Shown here: positions 1 to 7,749 of the stretch, piece by piece | Layout: each line of letters opens with the position of its first letter | Position numbering within the stretch: the stretch's first letter is position 1 | Origin: Leptospirales bacterium | GTDB taxonomy: Bacteria; Spirochaetota; Leptospiria; Leptospirales; Leptonemataceae | Direction: 5' to 3' | Assembly (NCBI GenBank): GCA_019694685.1 | Contig: JAIBBM010000002.1 | Coordinates: 1-64,000, forward strand | DNA: 64,000 nt | Notes under the pieces: generated by a model | Databases searched by the model: none | What the model was told of the DNA's origin: nothing | What the model saw: only the letters and a program-made list of their open reading frames with translations | Made by a program: the position numbers and the translations under genes

Positions 1-5
1 CCTAT

Positions 6-812
6 ATGATCCATACTCTACATATTCTCGGAGACGCATTCCGGAATATTTCGCATGAGTGGAGCACAGCTCTCATGAACAATTTTCGCATTGTGACGTT
101 CAATGCGGGAGACGTGATCTTCAAACAGAATGAAGCGTCCAAAGGGCTGATTTACGTCATTCTCTCCGGATCCTGCAGCGTGATGGTTCATGATGGGTTC
201 ACCCTTTCAGAGCGGACTCGAAAAGAGGCCGGCGATTTTGTGGGAGAGATGGCCGTTCTAGATGAGAACAAAGTCAGATCTGCTTCTATTGTAGCCGCAA
301 CTCCGGTAACGTTATGCGCTCTCGACGAAAAGCTGTTTCATGAATTCCTCATAGACGAAGATCGAATTGATGAAATGCGCAATCTCTGGAAGGTGCGTTC
401 GGAAATTGAACGATTCTGGCCTTTCGAAGTGTTCGCAGACAATGTGAATGACCGCATCGCGCGAAACTCGGTGCGTACCCGCGTGGCTGCCGGAGACAAA
501 ATTGTCGAGCAGGGCACAAATGAAGGGGAATTCTTTATCATTTTGTCGGGTGAGTTCAGTGTTAGGCGAAACGGTACAGAAGTTAAGATTCTTCGCGCAG
601 GTGAAATGTTCGGGGAATATGGGTCCCTGGGGGATTCGGTGCGAAATGCTACAGTGACTGCACTCAGAGACAGTGTTGTTCTGGAAATCGCGCGCGGAGA
701 GATTCGCAAAATTGTAGAGTCAGCCCCGATTTTCAACTTCAGCATGCGAGAAATCATGATTCGCAGATCGCGAGAGCTCAAGAAGCTCGAAAAAAGTGGG
801 TTGACAACCTGA
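6..812 (+). CDS. tandem cyclic-nucleotide-binding (CRP-like) domain protein, possibly 5'-partial
   Basis: The protein carries two successive cNMP-binding beta-barrels, about residues 25-118 and 150-245. Each has the phosphate-binding cassette shape: VGEM at 79-82 followed by R91-S-A, and FGEY at 202-205 followed by R213-N-A, so both keep the arginine that contacts the cyclic phosphate in the family. No helix-turn-helix, channel or kinase domain follows, so it looks like a sensor or regulatory subunit rather than a transcription factor. The frame is open to the window edge upstream of the ATG at 6, so this may be the C-terminal part of a longer protein. The next gene encodes a SpoIIE-type phosphatase on the same strand, and a signalling pair is plausible. 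Whether it binds cAMP or cGMP cannot be told. Confidence 0.85.
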   Translation: MIHTLHILGDAFRNISHEWSTALMNNFRIVTFNAGDVIFKQNEASKGLIYVILSGSCSVMVHDGFTLSERTRKEAGDFVGEMAVLDENKVRSASIVAATPVTLCALDEKLFHEFLIDEDRIDEMRNLWKVRSEIERFWPFEVFADNVNDRIARNSVRTRVAAGDKIVEQGTNEGEFFIILSGEFSVRRNGTEVKILRAGEMFGEYGSLGDSVRNATVTALRDSVVLEIARGEIRKIVESAPIFNFSMREIMIRRSRELKKLEKSGLTT

Positions 813-849
813 TTGGGACGTGCGATCCTTTGCCATGGCGGAGTTTCGC

Positions 850-2169
850 ATGTTCAGTCGCATGCGATCGCTGTTTAACCCAGCGTCATCCGTCTATTTT
901 TACGGGCTCGCCGTAAACTCATCCACCATTCTATTGATTCGCTTTGTGGATCCTGTGTATGGGCCGCGCATTGAGTGGATTCCTTTCATTGCGTTCGTTT
1001 CGTATTACATCTTCATTGCTCTGTGGTTGTCCAGAAGGCTCGTGCGAGGAGCGCGCTCCCTTGAGTCCTGGTTTGATCTGGTTCTGATCACGAGTTTTCC
1101 TGTCGCGATTTATTACGGCTATTTGTCTTTTGTTCTGCCTCCTTACTCCATTGTTTTCTGGATCTGGGGAACCGCTGTAGGTATGCCAGGATTTGGTTAC
1201 ATTCGCAGACGATACTGGATTGTGTGGGTGCTGATTATGTTTGCGGCCACGATTCCCGGATTCGTGCTGGGTGCCTTTGAGATTCGAATCATCTTGTCCA
1301 TGGCCTGGGTTGTGATCATGACTTTCTATATGACACGCGCTTCCAATCAATTGAAGAAGAGCAGGGTGGCGCTTTCCGTTCACCTGACGGAAGTTAGGCG
1401 GAACAAACGAGACCTGGAGAAGGCTCATCAAAAATTGAAAACAGCCGCGGACCGCTTTCAGGTCGAACTCGAGCTGGCAGAGCGTTTGCAGCAAGGATTA
1501 TTGCCCACGCTTGGGACGCTTTCAAGCGGCTTAACCTTGCGCGGACGTTATCTGGCCATGCAGAATCTAGGTGGAGATTTTTATGATGTAGCTACAGCGG
1601 GAGACAAGACTGTGCTCCTCGTTGCGGATGTGACGGGCCATGGCGTGGCCGCATCCTTGATCACTACAATGACAAAAGCTTCTTTTCATGCGCATAAACA
1701 TTTGCTTGACCCGTCTGAGATTTTGGCCGCTATCAATTCAGATTTGTGCGAATTTCTAACAGGCGGGCAACATTTCGTCACTGCTGTATGCGTTCAGTTT
1801 GATGTTTCTGCGCGGCGTGTGATCCATGCGAATGCTGGCCATCCGCCCGGGTTTCATCTTTCTGACGGGCGCCTCACAACTCTCGGAGACGATAGTCTGC
1901 TTCTGGGTCTGGATCGATCTTTGAAATGGAAATCGTACACAATTGAGGCTAAGAAATCGGATCGATTCTTTTTCTACACCGACGGTTTGACGGAGACTTT
2001 TTCTGAGGATCGATCCATGTATGGAGAAAGGCTGGAATCTATGCTCATCAAACACAGTTCTCTGGATTCCGAAGCTTTTCTGGCCGCGCTTTTTGATGAT
2101 TTGCTAGAGTTTCGTGGGTCCAGTCCGCAAAGCGATGACATTGCCGTCGTATGCGTGGATATGCCCTGA
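850..2169 (+). CDS. membrane-anchored PP2C/SpoIIE-type serine phosphatase
   Basis: RsbU/SpoIIE-family protein phosphatase expected to dephosphorylate a regulatory serine protein. Counting from an upstream GTG at 820, residues about 25-170 form several hydrophobic spans, 175-225 a charged likely coiled-coil linker, and 230-448 the phosphatase domain with the metal-binding motifs GGDFYD (251-256) and ADVTGHG (269-275), then NAGHPP, TDGLTE and a C-terminal SDDIAVV. Three starts are possible: GTG 820, ATG 835 and ATG 850. I chose 850 because GGCGGAG lies six bases before it and the others lack a well-placed ribosome site. It begins within 40 bases of the upstream cNMP gene, suggesting co-transcription. 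Its substrate is not visible here. Confidence 0.9.
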   Translation: MFSRMRSLFNPASSVYFYGLAVNSSTILLIRFVDPVYGPRIEWIPFIAFVSYYIFIALWLSRRLVRGARSLESWFDLVLITSFPVAIYYGYLSFVLPPYSIVFWIWGTAVGMPGFGYIRRRYWIVWVLIMFAATIPGFVLGAFEIRIILSMAWVVIMTFYMTRASNQLKKSRVALSVHLTEVRRNKRDLEKAHQKLKTAADRFQVELELAERLQQGLLPTLGTLSSGLTLRGRYLAMQNLGGDFYDVATAGDKTVLLVADVTGHGVAASLITTMTKASFHAHKHLLDPSEILAAINSDLCEFLTGGQHFVTAVCVQFDVSARRVIHANAGHPPGFHLSDGRLTTLGDDSLLLGLDRSLKWKSYTIEAKKSDRFFFYTDGLTETFSEDRSMYGERLESMLIKHSSLDSEAFLAALFDDLLEFRGSSPQSDDIAVVCVDMP

Positions 2170-2204
2170 TGTGCTGATCTGCAACATCCGCCTGCATTCT
2201 AGTG

Positions 2205-2223
2205 CCTTCGGGCTACCCGGAGG
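2205..2223 (+). terminator. stem-loop downstream of the phosphatase gene
   Basis: An 8-bp stem (2205-2212 with 2216-2223, one G-U pair) closes a three-base loop about 35 bases after the phosphatase stop codon. No T run follows, so it is a weak candidate for an intrinsic terminator and may only be a transcript-end or RNA-stabilising structure. The rest of 2170-2258 shows nothing recognisable. Confidence 0.35.
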
Positions 2224-2258
2224 GGATCAAATTCTACGTGGAATAACGTTTCCCGGTT

Positions 2259-2285
2259 TCAAGGTTTTTTCGATTCAACCGATAC
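2259..2285 (+). promoter_or_regulatory. sigma-28 (FliA)-like promoter of fliS
   Basis: TCAAGGTT (2259-2266), exactly 11 bases, then ACCGATAC (2278-2285). The flagellar sigma-28 consensus as I remember it is TAAAGTTT-N11-GCCGATAA, so spacing is exact and 12 of 16 positions agree. Transcription would begin close to 2291, leaving a very short leader before fliS. Position directly ahead of a flagellar gene supports the call. Confidence 0.5.
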
Positions 2286-2297
2286 TTGTTTCAGGTT

Positions 2298-2729
2298 ATG
2301 ATGGCTGCAAAAAAGACCCACGAAGCGTACAAAGACACTGAGATCCAGACTGCAGGGCAGGGGAAACTCATCGTCATGCTCTATGAAGGAGCAATCCGAT
2401 TCATCAACGTAGCGATGTCTAACATGACTCCGCGAAAGTACGATGTGGTGAACAACAACATCATTCGAGCGCAGGACATTGTAACCGAACTGATGCTTTC
2501 TTTGAATATGGAAGAGGGCGGGGAAATCGCTCAGAATCTCTTCAATATTTATGCTTATATCAAGAAGAGACTTCTTGAGGGCAATGTGCAGAAGGACAAC
2601 GAAGTGCTCACAGAGGTGGTCAAACTCCTCGAGCAGCTGCGCGACGCCTGGGACCAGGCTTCCAGACAGTCCCCTCCGCGAGTATCGGTGCCTGCACGTG
2701 AAGGAGCCAGCTTCTCCATTACTGGCTGA
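2298..2729 (+). CDS. fliS: flagellar export chaperone FliS
   Basis: FliS binds the C-terminus of flagellin in the cytoplasm and prevents premature polymerisation before export. The 143-residue protein shows the family signature near its N-terminus (an AYKDTEIQTA stretch, then KLIVMLYEGAIRFI) and the helical remainder, and ends in a low-complexity tail. The frame can be read back to a TTG at 2286, but the ATG at 2298, or a second at 2301, gives the usual FliS N-terminus. A sigma-28-like promoter lies just upstream. The next gene overlaps its last 30 or so bases, as FliS and FliT-type chaperone genes often do. Confidence 0.92.
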   Translation: MMAAKKTHEAYKDTEIQTAGQGKLIVMLYEGAIRFINVAMSNMTPRKYDVVNNNIIRAQDIVTELMLSLNMEEGGEIAQNLFNIYAYIKKRLLEGNVQKDNEVLTEVVKLLEQLRDAWDQASRQSPPRVSVPAREGASFSITG

Positions 2730-3012
2730 TCTTCGCTTCCTCCTCTTCCGCCTTCGCAGGCAGCGAAGGATGCTGGAGGAGGGACGGGTCGATCGATTTC
2801 TGGACCTGTCGGAATCCCTCCGTTCTCAGAAACCTATCACTACATCTCCTAAAACCCAGGAGGAGGCCGAATTATTGGCGGCCTGCCAGGACGTTCTGGA
2901 TGGCATGGTTCCGCTCATGGAACGGGCCCTGGCCCAGATCAGCCGAGACGAGTTCGAAACCCGCGTTTCCGGCCAGATCCAGGAATTTCTCGCAAAAAAG
3001 GAAGAACCCTGA
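2698..3012 (+). CDS. small helical protein after fliS, possible FliT/FlgN-type chaperone
   Basis: About 104 residues, strongly helical and charged, with a basic N-terminal helix (LFRLRRQRRMLEEGR) and a C-terminal helix ending QIQEFLAKKEEP. The open frame begins at 2551, but the first 49 codons lie out of frame inside fliS and look like shadow translation. The GTG at 2698 is my best start, overlapping fliS by 32 bases. FliT often follows FliS, and length and helix content fit a FliT/FlgN-like chaperone, but I recognise no diagnostic motif, so the function is inferred from position only. Only about 33 bases separate it from the caspase gene. Confidence 0.6.
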   Translation: MKEPASPLLADLRFLLFRLRRQRRMLEEGRVDRFLDLSESLRSQKPITTSPKTQEEAELLAACQDVLDGMVPLMERALAQISRDEFETRVSGQIQEFLAKKEEP

Positions 3013-3045
3013 AACACTGGCATCGTCCATTTATGCAGGGGTAAC

Positions 3046-4737
3046 ATGAACTTCAAAAAGACAGTTTTTTCTCTCTTACTCATTTCACTTTCCCTGGGTG
3101 CCGTCGAGGCGAAGCGATTCGCCATTGTGATGGGCTCAAATTACACCGGCAACTCTGCCGGTATTCCGGAACTCGAACTATGCGAGTCGGATGCGAAGCT
3201 CATGGAGCAGACTCTGAAATCGAACGGCTCCTATGATGACGCAACGGTTCTACTTGGACCAATGGTCACATCTTCGCGCGTCAAATCCACTCTAGAAGCA
3301 ATCGCGCAGAAGGCAGGGAAGGAAGACGTTGTGGCGATTTACTTTTCCGGTCATGGCACATACCAGCGTGACGCCAGTGCGCCCAACGGGCTTCGCAACT
3401 ACATTGTAATGTATGATCGCCCGCACGTTTCTGATAAGGAGCTGAGCGATTGGATCAAAGGCATTAAGACACAGCACGTAACTCTGATCATGGACTGCTG
3501 CTACTCAGGCGGCATTGCGAAGAAAGGTCGTCGCGGAGTCGGGGATATTCCTACTTCTCCAGGATCGGACGGAACCGTGATTCAAAACGGAGACGAAAAC
3601 TTCTATTTTCAGAACAAAGCGATCATCGCTTCCAGTGATTCAAACGAAACGTCTATTGAAGTTCGCGGAAGCATCAATCATGGAGTATTCACGTACTGGT
3701 TCGCCCAGGGTCTCGATCCGCGGAACGGAGACTTGAACAAAGACGGCACCGTAACCGCACTTGAAGCATTTGAATGGTCTTCGCGCCGAGTCGCAGACAT
3801 GGCAAAGAAGCAATTCAATCACGATCAGAATCCGCAGATTTCCGGAAATGCAAAGGGAATTTTCCTCGCGGGTAGAGAAGTTCCCACACCGCAGCCACCC
3901 GTTGTGACTCCTGTTGTGAACCCACCGCAGCCGGATCCAAACAAGCCACAACCGCCCCAGCCACCGCAACCACCAGTTGTGACTCCTGTGACTCCTGTGA
4001 CTCCAACGCCGCCTAACGTGGAACCACCACCGGAAAATCCGAATACAAACGACACTGGCAAAGTAATCATCGCCACAACCATTCTCCGCAGCCAGCTTTC
4101 AGGAACGCAAACGCCGGATCCAGCCATGATGATGAGAAGGATGCGCGGTGTGGATTCAGATCGCACTGTGAAAGTTCGCTTCTCTGGAAAAGAACTTCCC
4201 GCAACTGTAACCTGGGTGGACCAGGCCGGTCTCAAGGCGGCCACAGGAGAAGACATTCCTCTTGGAACTTATACAGTGGGTCGCCAGGGAACTCCTACCG
4301 TTGTTCCAAACACAGTGGCACTCATTGAAGTCAACGGTGTGCCAGGCGGAGTTCATGAAGTAGAGATCATCTCCGAAGATTATCCTGTGATCAAAGAGAC
4401 CATTGGCGTAGAAGGTAAGAATGTAGTGAAGAAGTTCGTGGTAGCTTCTCTGCGCGGAACTGGCTCTATCCAGGGCCGGGTCTTCCTGAAGAATTTCGAA
4501 CAGCCTCTTCCTGGCCAGACTATCTGGATGCCTACAGTCGTGGGCACCAACCAGGTGCACAAGATGAAGTCGCTCACGGACGGTAGCTTCTGGTTCATGA
4601 ATCTGCCTCCGGGCAACTACTATGAAATCAAGGCTTCCTTTGAGGAAAACCTGAAGCTGGACAACCAGTACATCAAGGTGAAAGATGGTGACGTGACAAA
4701 GGTGGATATCGTTTTGTCTCAGAAGAACTTCAAATAG
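3046..4737 (+). CDS. secreted caspase-like (C14, metacaspase-type) peptidase with proline linker
   Basis: Residues 1-22 are a signal peptide (basic MNFKK, hydrophobic core, likely cut after VEA). Residues about 23-275 are a caspase-fold domain: catalytic His103 in SGHG and Cys152 in DCCYSGG, the arrangement of metacaspases, which typically cut after Arg or Lys. A loop at 229-240 (LNKDGTVTALE) resembles an EF-hand-like Ca site. Residues about 280-335 are a Pro/Val/Thr-rich linker. The rest contains an Ig-like stretch and a C-terminal carboxypeptidase-regulatory-like domain (SIQGRVFLK to LPPGNYYEIKA). AGGGG lies seven bases before the ATG. It heads a run of exported-protein genes and acts in the periplasm or outside the cell. 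The substrate is unknown. Confidence 0.85.
   Translation: MNFKKTVFSLLLISLSLGAVEAKRFAIVMGSNYTGNSAGIPELELCESDAKLMEQTLKSNGSYDDATVLLGPMVTSSRVKSTLEAIAQKAGKEDVVAIYFSGHGTYQRDASAPNGLRNYIVMYDRPHVSDKELSDWIKGIKTQHVTLIMDCCYSGGIAKKGRRGVGDIPTSPGSDGTVIQNGDENFYFQNKAIIASSDSNETSIEVRGSINHGVFTYWFAQGLDPRNGDLNKDGTVTALEAFEWSSRRVADMAKKQFNHDQNPQISGNAKGIFLAGREVPTPQPPVVTPVVNPPQPDPNKPQPPQPPQPPVVTPVTPVTPTPPNVEPPPENPNTNDTGKVIIATTILRSQLSGTQTPDPAMMMRRMRGVDSDRTVKVRFSGKELPATVTWVDQAGLKAATGEDIPLGTYTVGRQGTPTVVPNTVALIEVNGVPGGVHEVEIISEDYPVIKETIGVEGKNVVKKFVVASLRGTGSIQGRVFLKNFEQPLPGQTIWMPTVVGTNQVHKMKSLTDGSFWFMNLPPGNYYEIKASFEENLKLDNQYIKVKDGDVTKVDIVLSQKNFK
3979..4005 (+). repeat. 9-bp tandem repeat in the caspase linker
   Basis: Three adjacent copies of GTGACTCCT (the last ending in A), encoding Val-Thr-Pro repeats, with a further isolated copy near 3904. 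Gain or loss of a unit would keep the reading frame and only change linker length. Confidence 0.8.
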
Positions 4738-4753
4738 GGCGCAAAAGCGCCCT
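4736..4753 (+). other. perfect hairpin at the caspase gene stop codon
   Basis: AGGGCGC-AAAA-GCGCCCT: 7-bp arms around a four-base loop, beginning inside the TAG stop (4735-4737). No T run follows, and the next ribosome site (AGGTG) begins directly after it. It could be an attenuating structure or could set the ratio between caspase and downstream expression. It is not a typical intrinsic terminator. Confidence 0.5.
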
Positions 4754-4763
4754 CCAGGTGTGA

Positions 4764-4964
4764 ATGAAGCTAATTTTTCTGGCTCTAGTCATTACGATTC
4801 TATACCAGATGAGCACCCAGGCAATGGCCCGCGTGAATTCGCGGGCTTCCGGGGAAGGCAATCAGCAGAAATCGCCGGGAGAGCGCAAACCACTCCTTTC
4901 CAGAGAAAAGAAGCCCACCGTAGAAAAAGACATCACCCACCGCGGCCGCGTCCTCAGAGACTGA
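4764..4964 (+). CDS. small basic exported protein
   Basis: Sixty-six residues with a convincing signal peptide (MKLIFLALVITILYQ, cut expected after AMA at about residue 22). The mature part has about 44 residues, of which 12 are Arg or Lys and 6 acidic, with little hydrophobic content, so it is probably disordered. AGGTG lies a few bases before the ATG. It sits between the secreted caspase-like peptidase and a lipoprotein. Since metacaspases cut after basic residues, a substrate or propeptide-like partner role is possible but only inference. I know no family for it. A longer frame through the same bases from 4760 is noise. Confidence 0.6.
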   Translation: MKLIFLALVITILYQMSTQAMARVNSRASGEGNQQKSPGERKPLLSREKKPTVEKDITHRGRVLRD

Positions 4965-4983
4965 CCTTTTTTTTCCTGAATTC

Positions 4984-5000
4984 GTCTAATCAAGTTAGAC
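4984..5000 (+). promoter_or_regulatory. inverted repeat ahead of the HEAT-like lipoprotein gene
   Basis: Perfect arms GTCTAA and TTAGAC around TCAAG, followed after two bases by GATAAT, a possible -10. A run of eight T lies just upstream (4967-4976 region). Size and place suit an operator for a dimeric repressor, or the stem of a weak terminator for the small gene before it. Confidence 0.4.
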
Positions 5001-5017
5001 CGATAATAGGAACAGCT

Positions 5018-6607
5018 ATGAGAATGCGCGCCCTGGCCATTTTGGCCTTACTACTCGGAGCATGCGCTCCCTATCAGACCAGAAACGATTTTCAATCTGC
5101 TCGCAGAGATGTTAGTCGGGGGGGGCCCCAGGCGAGCAAGATCGCCAATGATATTCTGGCGAATCTAAACGACATACCTCCAGCCATGGTAGGAGAGGCG
5201 CTCGATACTCTCATCGCTATTCCAGATCCGGAAGGTGAGCGCGCCGTACTGGAAGCTTCCACCCGGCCGCAGTTCCAGGCGCCGGAGTATCGCGAGAAGA
5301 TACTGCGCAGACTTCTGGGTTCCGATTCTCAGCAGGCGCGCGACTTCGTGCTGAAAGAAATCAAGGCAAAGCCGGATCTGATGAATGATCCAACCATCCT
5401 CTCCTGGGTGGTTGCGAAAGATCCTCCGGGTGCATCTGAACTCGTGCTGGCTCACGTACAAAAAAATCCAGCTTCCTTGAATGAACAGACCATCAACTAT
5501 TTCGGAACGAAACGTTATACGCCATCTATACCGGTGTTGCTTTCCTCCATTGACAGTGGAAAGAATGCGGATCTCTGTCTGAAGACTCTGGCTCAAATGG
5601 GAGACCCAAAAGCGGACGCGGCCATTTTGTCTATCGCACAAAAAGAAAGCCCAGTGCAAATGCGCGCCATTCAGGCGTTGCCAGAAATGAAAGATCCAGA
5701 TCGCAGAAAAGAGGCGGAAAGCGTTCTCGAGGGAATGTGGAAAAATAATCCGCCCGGAGAAATGAAAACCACTGCATTGACTGGACTTGCGAAGATGAGA
5801 GGCCAGGACCCACTGGAATTGGAAAGGGAAGCTGCCTTCCCTATGGCCAACGTGCAGGGTGACCTTGCAGTGAATTCTCTCGAAGATCGCGCGGCAAAGC
5901 GCGATATGATATCTCCCGAACCAGTGAAGCCGGCCGTAACACCGGTGCAACCTGTGGTCACTCAACCCACAGTCGTTCCAACAAGACCCGTTCAACCCTC
6001 GCAGCCGCAGGTCGTTCAGCCAGCTCAACCTTCAAAACCGGTGGTAACTGCTCCGCGCAATGAGCCTGCGCATACGCAGCCTGCAAAGCCGGACGCAAAG
6101 AAAGATCAGGTCGCTGTTCGCACGGAAGACAAGACAAAGCCAGCAGACAAGAAAGACGAAAAGCGAGACGATAAGAAGATCGCAGCTACAGACAACAAAC
6201 CTCGCAAACCAGATCCAAAAGATGAGCCACCTCCGCTCGACCAGAGAGCATCGGATGCGTATCGTGAGAGAATCTCAAATCTCTTTGCGGATACGTTTGG
6301 AGACGGCGGCAGTCAGGTGCTGCGAAGAATTCAGGATTCATTGTTCACTTATTCAGAGTCCAATAGCACTGCAGCTGAATTTATGGTGCGATCTTACCGC
6401 AAAAGATACGGCGGAAGTGATACTGCCATTCGCAAGATGATGGCACGCGGCCTGAAACAACCAGACTGCATGGCTGCTATTCTTAACAATATCAAGACTG
6501 AATATCCTACTAAAGAAATGCAAATATATGCAATTTCTAAACTATTCGCTTTGCAGAGATGGCAATCCCAGGTGGTCCTGGAATTGAGCCAGGAAACGCA
6601 ACTGTAG
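5018..6607 (+). CDS. lipoprotein with HEAT-like repeats and Pro/Lys-rich segment
   Basis: The real start is ATG 5018 (AGGA eight bases upstream), because it opens directly on a lipoprotein signal (MRMRALAILALLLGAC, lipid on Cys16). The frame is open back to 4760, but that part reads like noise. The mature 514 residues hold a helical, HEAT/Armadillo-like region in the first half, a long low-complexity Pro/Val/Gln then Lys/Asp segment, and a helical C-terminal domain. Such proteins usually act as scaffolds on the membrane. The Pro/Val/Thr linker resembles that of the caspase-like protein two genes upstream. A run of eight G lies at 5118-5125, just after the lipobox, where slippage would truncate the protein. 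Confidence 0.8.
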   Translation: MRMRALAILALLLGACAPYQTRNDFQSARRDVSRGGPQASKIANDILANLNDIPPAMVGEALDTLIAIPDPEGERAVLEASTRPQFQAPEYREKILRRLLGSDSQQARDFVLKEIKAKPDLMNDPTILSWVVAKDPPGASELVLAHVQKNPASLNEQTINYFGTKRYTPSIPVLLSSIDSGKNADLCLKTLAQMGDPKADAAILSIAQKESPVQMRAIQALPEMKDPDRRKEAESVLEGMWKNNPPGEMKTTALTGLAKMRGQDPLELEREAAFPMANVQGDLAVNSLEDRAAKRDMISPEPVKPAVTPVQPVVTQPTVVPTRPVQPSQPQVVQPAQPSKPVVTAPRNEPAHTQPAKPDAKKDQVAVRTEDKTKPADKKDEKRDDKKIAATDNKPRKPDPKDEPPPLDQRASDAYRERISNLFADTFGDGGSQVLRRIQDSLFTYSESNSTAAEFMVRSYRKRYGGSDTAIRKMMARGLKQPDCMAAILNNIKTEYPTKEMQIYAISKLFALQRWQSQVVLELSQETQL

Positions 6608-6622
6608 GTAGGAGGCTAAGCT

Positions 6623-7171
6623 ATGCGTTCTTCTGGTTCACACAGGCTTTTTCGCTTTTTGTCCAGCGTGGCTTTTGTTCTGCCTTTAGTTGCTGGTTTT
6701 TCGCAATGTCGCCCACCGATTCGCGGTGAGTTTGGCTTTTCTCCTGTAGACAGACGAGACTCGGATGCTCTTGAGAAAACTCTTCTTACAGAAACTGAGT
6801 TTCGCCTGGGGCGTGAGAATTTGTATTTCTACGATCACGAGACCATCTGGTGGATTTACCGGATGGAGGAAGGCCCTTATTCGCAGGGCGATTTCCTTGT
6901 TTCTCTGTACGAAAATAATCTTACGCCCGAACCTGTGGAAGTGGATATGCGTCACGTGGACGTAATGAAGCAGGGTTCTATTGGAATCATTCAACAACGT
7001 TATGAGCCTCTTCGCCCAGGGGATTACATTCTGAAAATCGCACAACACGCTCGTGTTGTAGACGAAGCAAGGTTTCGCGTACTCCCAGGAGAACCAGAAG
7101 TAGAAGACGAGGATTCCGTTTCGGATGAATCCGATGACTTGCGCAAGTATGCTCGTCGCGCGGACTCCTGA
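6623..7171 (+). CDS. exported protein or lipoprotein of unknown function
   Basis: 182 residues. The N-terminus has a basic start and a hydrophobic core ending in GFSQC at about residue 29, which fits the loose lipobox of spirochaetes. The rest is a soluble beta-rich domain (RPGDYILKIAQHARVV and similar) with an acidic tail (EVEDEDSVSDESDD). AGGAGG sits before the ATG. It lies 15 bases after the preceding lipoprotein gene and its stop overlaps the next start by one base (TGATG), so it belongs to the same operon. I recognise no family. Confidence 0.75.
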   Translation: MRSSGSHRLFRFLSSVAFVLPLVAGFSQCRPPIRGEFGFSPVDRRDSDALEKTLLTETEFRLGRENLYFYDHETIWWIYRMEEGPYSQGDFLVSLYENNLTPEPVEVDMRHVDVMKQGSIGIIQQRYEPLRPGDYILKIAQHARVVDEARFRVLPGEPEVEDEDSVSDESDDLRKYARRADS

Positions 7172-7749
7172 TGACAGCTTCTGAGATCCTCGAGCGTCTG
7201 CGCTCGCAGGACCTGGTTCCTTTAAGACTACCATCTCACTACCGTCAGGCGGCCGTGGCCGTGATTTTACGCGAAAGCCGCGACGGTCTGCGAATGCTTT
7301 TCATCCAGAGAACCGCGCATCCAGGAGATCCATGGTCTGGCCACATGGCCTTTCCAGGTGGTCGAGTGGATCCGGAAGATGAATCGCCACTGGCTGCGGC
7401 CCGGCGCGAAACCATGGAAGAAGTGGGCATTTTTCTGGAAGATCGTCACTATGTGGCTCCAGTGCAGGAGATCCAGGCATCTGCGCGAGGGAGCAGAATG
7501 GAGCTCATCGTATTTCCATTTGTCTTTTACTGGGATGGCGATTCGGAATTGATTCACGCCGCAGATGAGGTGGCAGCCACAGTCTGGGTTCCCGTGGATT
7601 TAGTACTGGATCAAACACGGCACACTACTTTTATGAATCAGTATGAAGACAAGACAGTTCAGATGAATTGTATTGAATACGAAGGATACAGAATCTGGGG
7701 AATGACGTATCGCATGATTCAAAATCTGATTTCGGCGGTGAACGCATAG
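7171..7749 (+). CDS. Nudix hydrolase, CoA pyrophosphatase-like
   Basis: Nudix enzymes cleave nucleoside-diphosphate-X compounds. The protein shows a HPGDPWSGHMAFPGG stretch followed by RRETMEEVG, the core of the Nudix box, with one residue more than the classic spacing before the first Glu. The HxG...AFPGGxxDxxD pattern resembles the NudL/CoA diphosphatase branch. It is 192 residues, about the usual length. Translation is probably coupled to the upstream lipoprotein gene through the one-base overlap. The substrate is inferred from family resemblance only. Confidence 0.85.
   Translation: MTASEILERLRSQDLVPLRLPSHYRQAAVAVILRESRDGLRMLFIQRTAHPGDPWSGHMAFPGGRVDPEDESPLAAARRETMEEVGIFLEDRHYVAPVQEIQASARGSRMELIVFPFVFYWDGDSELIHAADEVAATVWVPVDLVLDQTRHTTFMNQYEDKTVQMNCIEYEGYRIWGMTYRMIQNLISAVNA

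Noticed and set aside
931..1494. Minus-strand open frame of 187 codons within the phosphatase gene
   Set aside because: Opposite a gene with clear PP2C motifs. Its translation is low in order and has no domain.
2551..2697. N-terminal 49 codons of the frame after fliS as part of that protein, or a fliS frameshift
   Set aside because: fliS is intact in its own frame through 2729, and the overlapped codons give an Arg/Ser/Cys-rich sequence unlike the rest.
4967..4976. Run of eight T after the small exported gene as an intrinsic terminator
   Set aside because: I find no stable stem directly before it. The GC palindrome lies too far upstream.
4760..5017. Upstream extension of the HEAT-like lipoprotein
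   Set aside because: It overlaps the small signal-peptide gene out of frame and places a lipoprotein signal in the middle of a protein.
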